From Penaeus vannamei (Eukaryota; Arthropoda; Malacostraca; Decapoda; Penaeidae), in assembly GCF_042767895.1 (NCBI RefSeq), contig NC_091551.1, positions 2,633,681-2,643,680 of the forward strand: 10,000 bases of DNA, given 5' to 3'. The position numbers and the translations under genes were made by a program. The notes beneath the pieces are model-generated. The model saw only the letters and a list, made by a program, of their open reading frames with translations. It had not been told where the DNA came from and did no database searches. Shown here piece after piece: positions 1-10,000 of the stretch. Numbering within the stretch: the first letter of the stretch is position 1; every line of letters begins with the position of its first letter.

Positions 1-9899
<9,899 letters not shown>

Positions 9900-10000
9900 C
9901 TGTGAGAGAGAGAGAAAGGGTGGCGGTTGTAGGTAGGTTAAAGCGAATTCTTGGGGAAATAGGGAAATTATAATAGTTCACCCTCGCGTTTCTTTTTTTT
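9900..10000 (-). other. Start of the intron upstream of exon A (partial)
   Basis: The 3' end of a phase 0 intron. It has CTTTCTCTCTCTCTCACAG on the minus strand, a textbook polypyrimidine tract and acceptor for exon A. The rest lies outside the window. Confidence 0.85.

Overview
This window looks like animal nuclear DNA, and most likely a decapod crustacean such as a penaeid shrimp. The evidence is a spliced metazoan gene with canonical GT/AG introns, and introns filled to an extreme degree with microsatellites, minisatellites and long one-sided purine/pyrimidine tracts. Penaeid genomes are known for this repeat density. The species is an inference from composition, not from a marker gene.

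The only gene I can support is a partial one on the minus strand. It is an SLC5 sodium/solute symporter of the SGLT type (sodium/sugar or sodium/polyol cotransporter). It runs from 9899 down past base 1, and both ends lie outside the window. Seven exons are recognisable, in transcription order: A 9899-9698, B 7458-7235, C 5048-4828, D 2734-2491, E 1749-1545, F 696-582, G 84-1 (partial). Splice phases agree at every junction (0, 1, 0, 1, 2, 0). The protein aligns by eye with about residues 160 to 511 of human SGLT1 (numbering recalled). It keeps the residues equivalent to Asp204, Tyr290, Trp291, Lys321, Ser392, Ser393 and Gln457, and the four-cysteine extracellular loop.

The main discovery is that exons B and C are two diverged copies of the same exon. 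Each fits once between A and D, with the same phases (1 in, 0 out). Using B alone gives 358 continuous codons in the window and using C alone gives 357. Using both reaches a stop after 12 codons of C, and skipping both reaches a stop after 40 codons of D. This is the frame logic of a mutually exclusive exon pair. It would give two transporter isoforms that differ in one extracellular loop and in the helix carrying the sugar-site Tyr-Trp pair. The acceptor of exon B is odd: 33 adenines stand where the polypyrimidine tract should be.

The rest is intron. Intron A-B (7459-9697) holds CA, TG and TAGA repeats plus about 900 bases of ordinary AT-rich sequence. Intron B-C (5049-7234) holds an AT-rich stretch, a CA-rich minisatellite with a period of about 115 bases, a pyrimidine tract and an A-rich tract. 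Intron C-D (2735-4827) holds CG/TG, CT, CA, TA and pyrimidine tracts. Introns D-E and E-F hold a purine tract and a pyrimidine tract that face each other across exon E. Intron F-G holds imperfect trinucleotide repeats. I found no RNA gene, CRISPR array, recognisable transposon or second gene.
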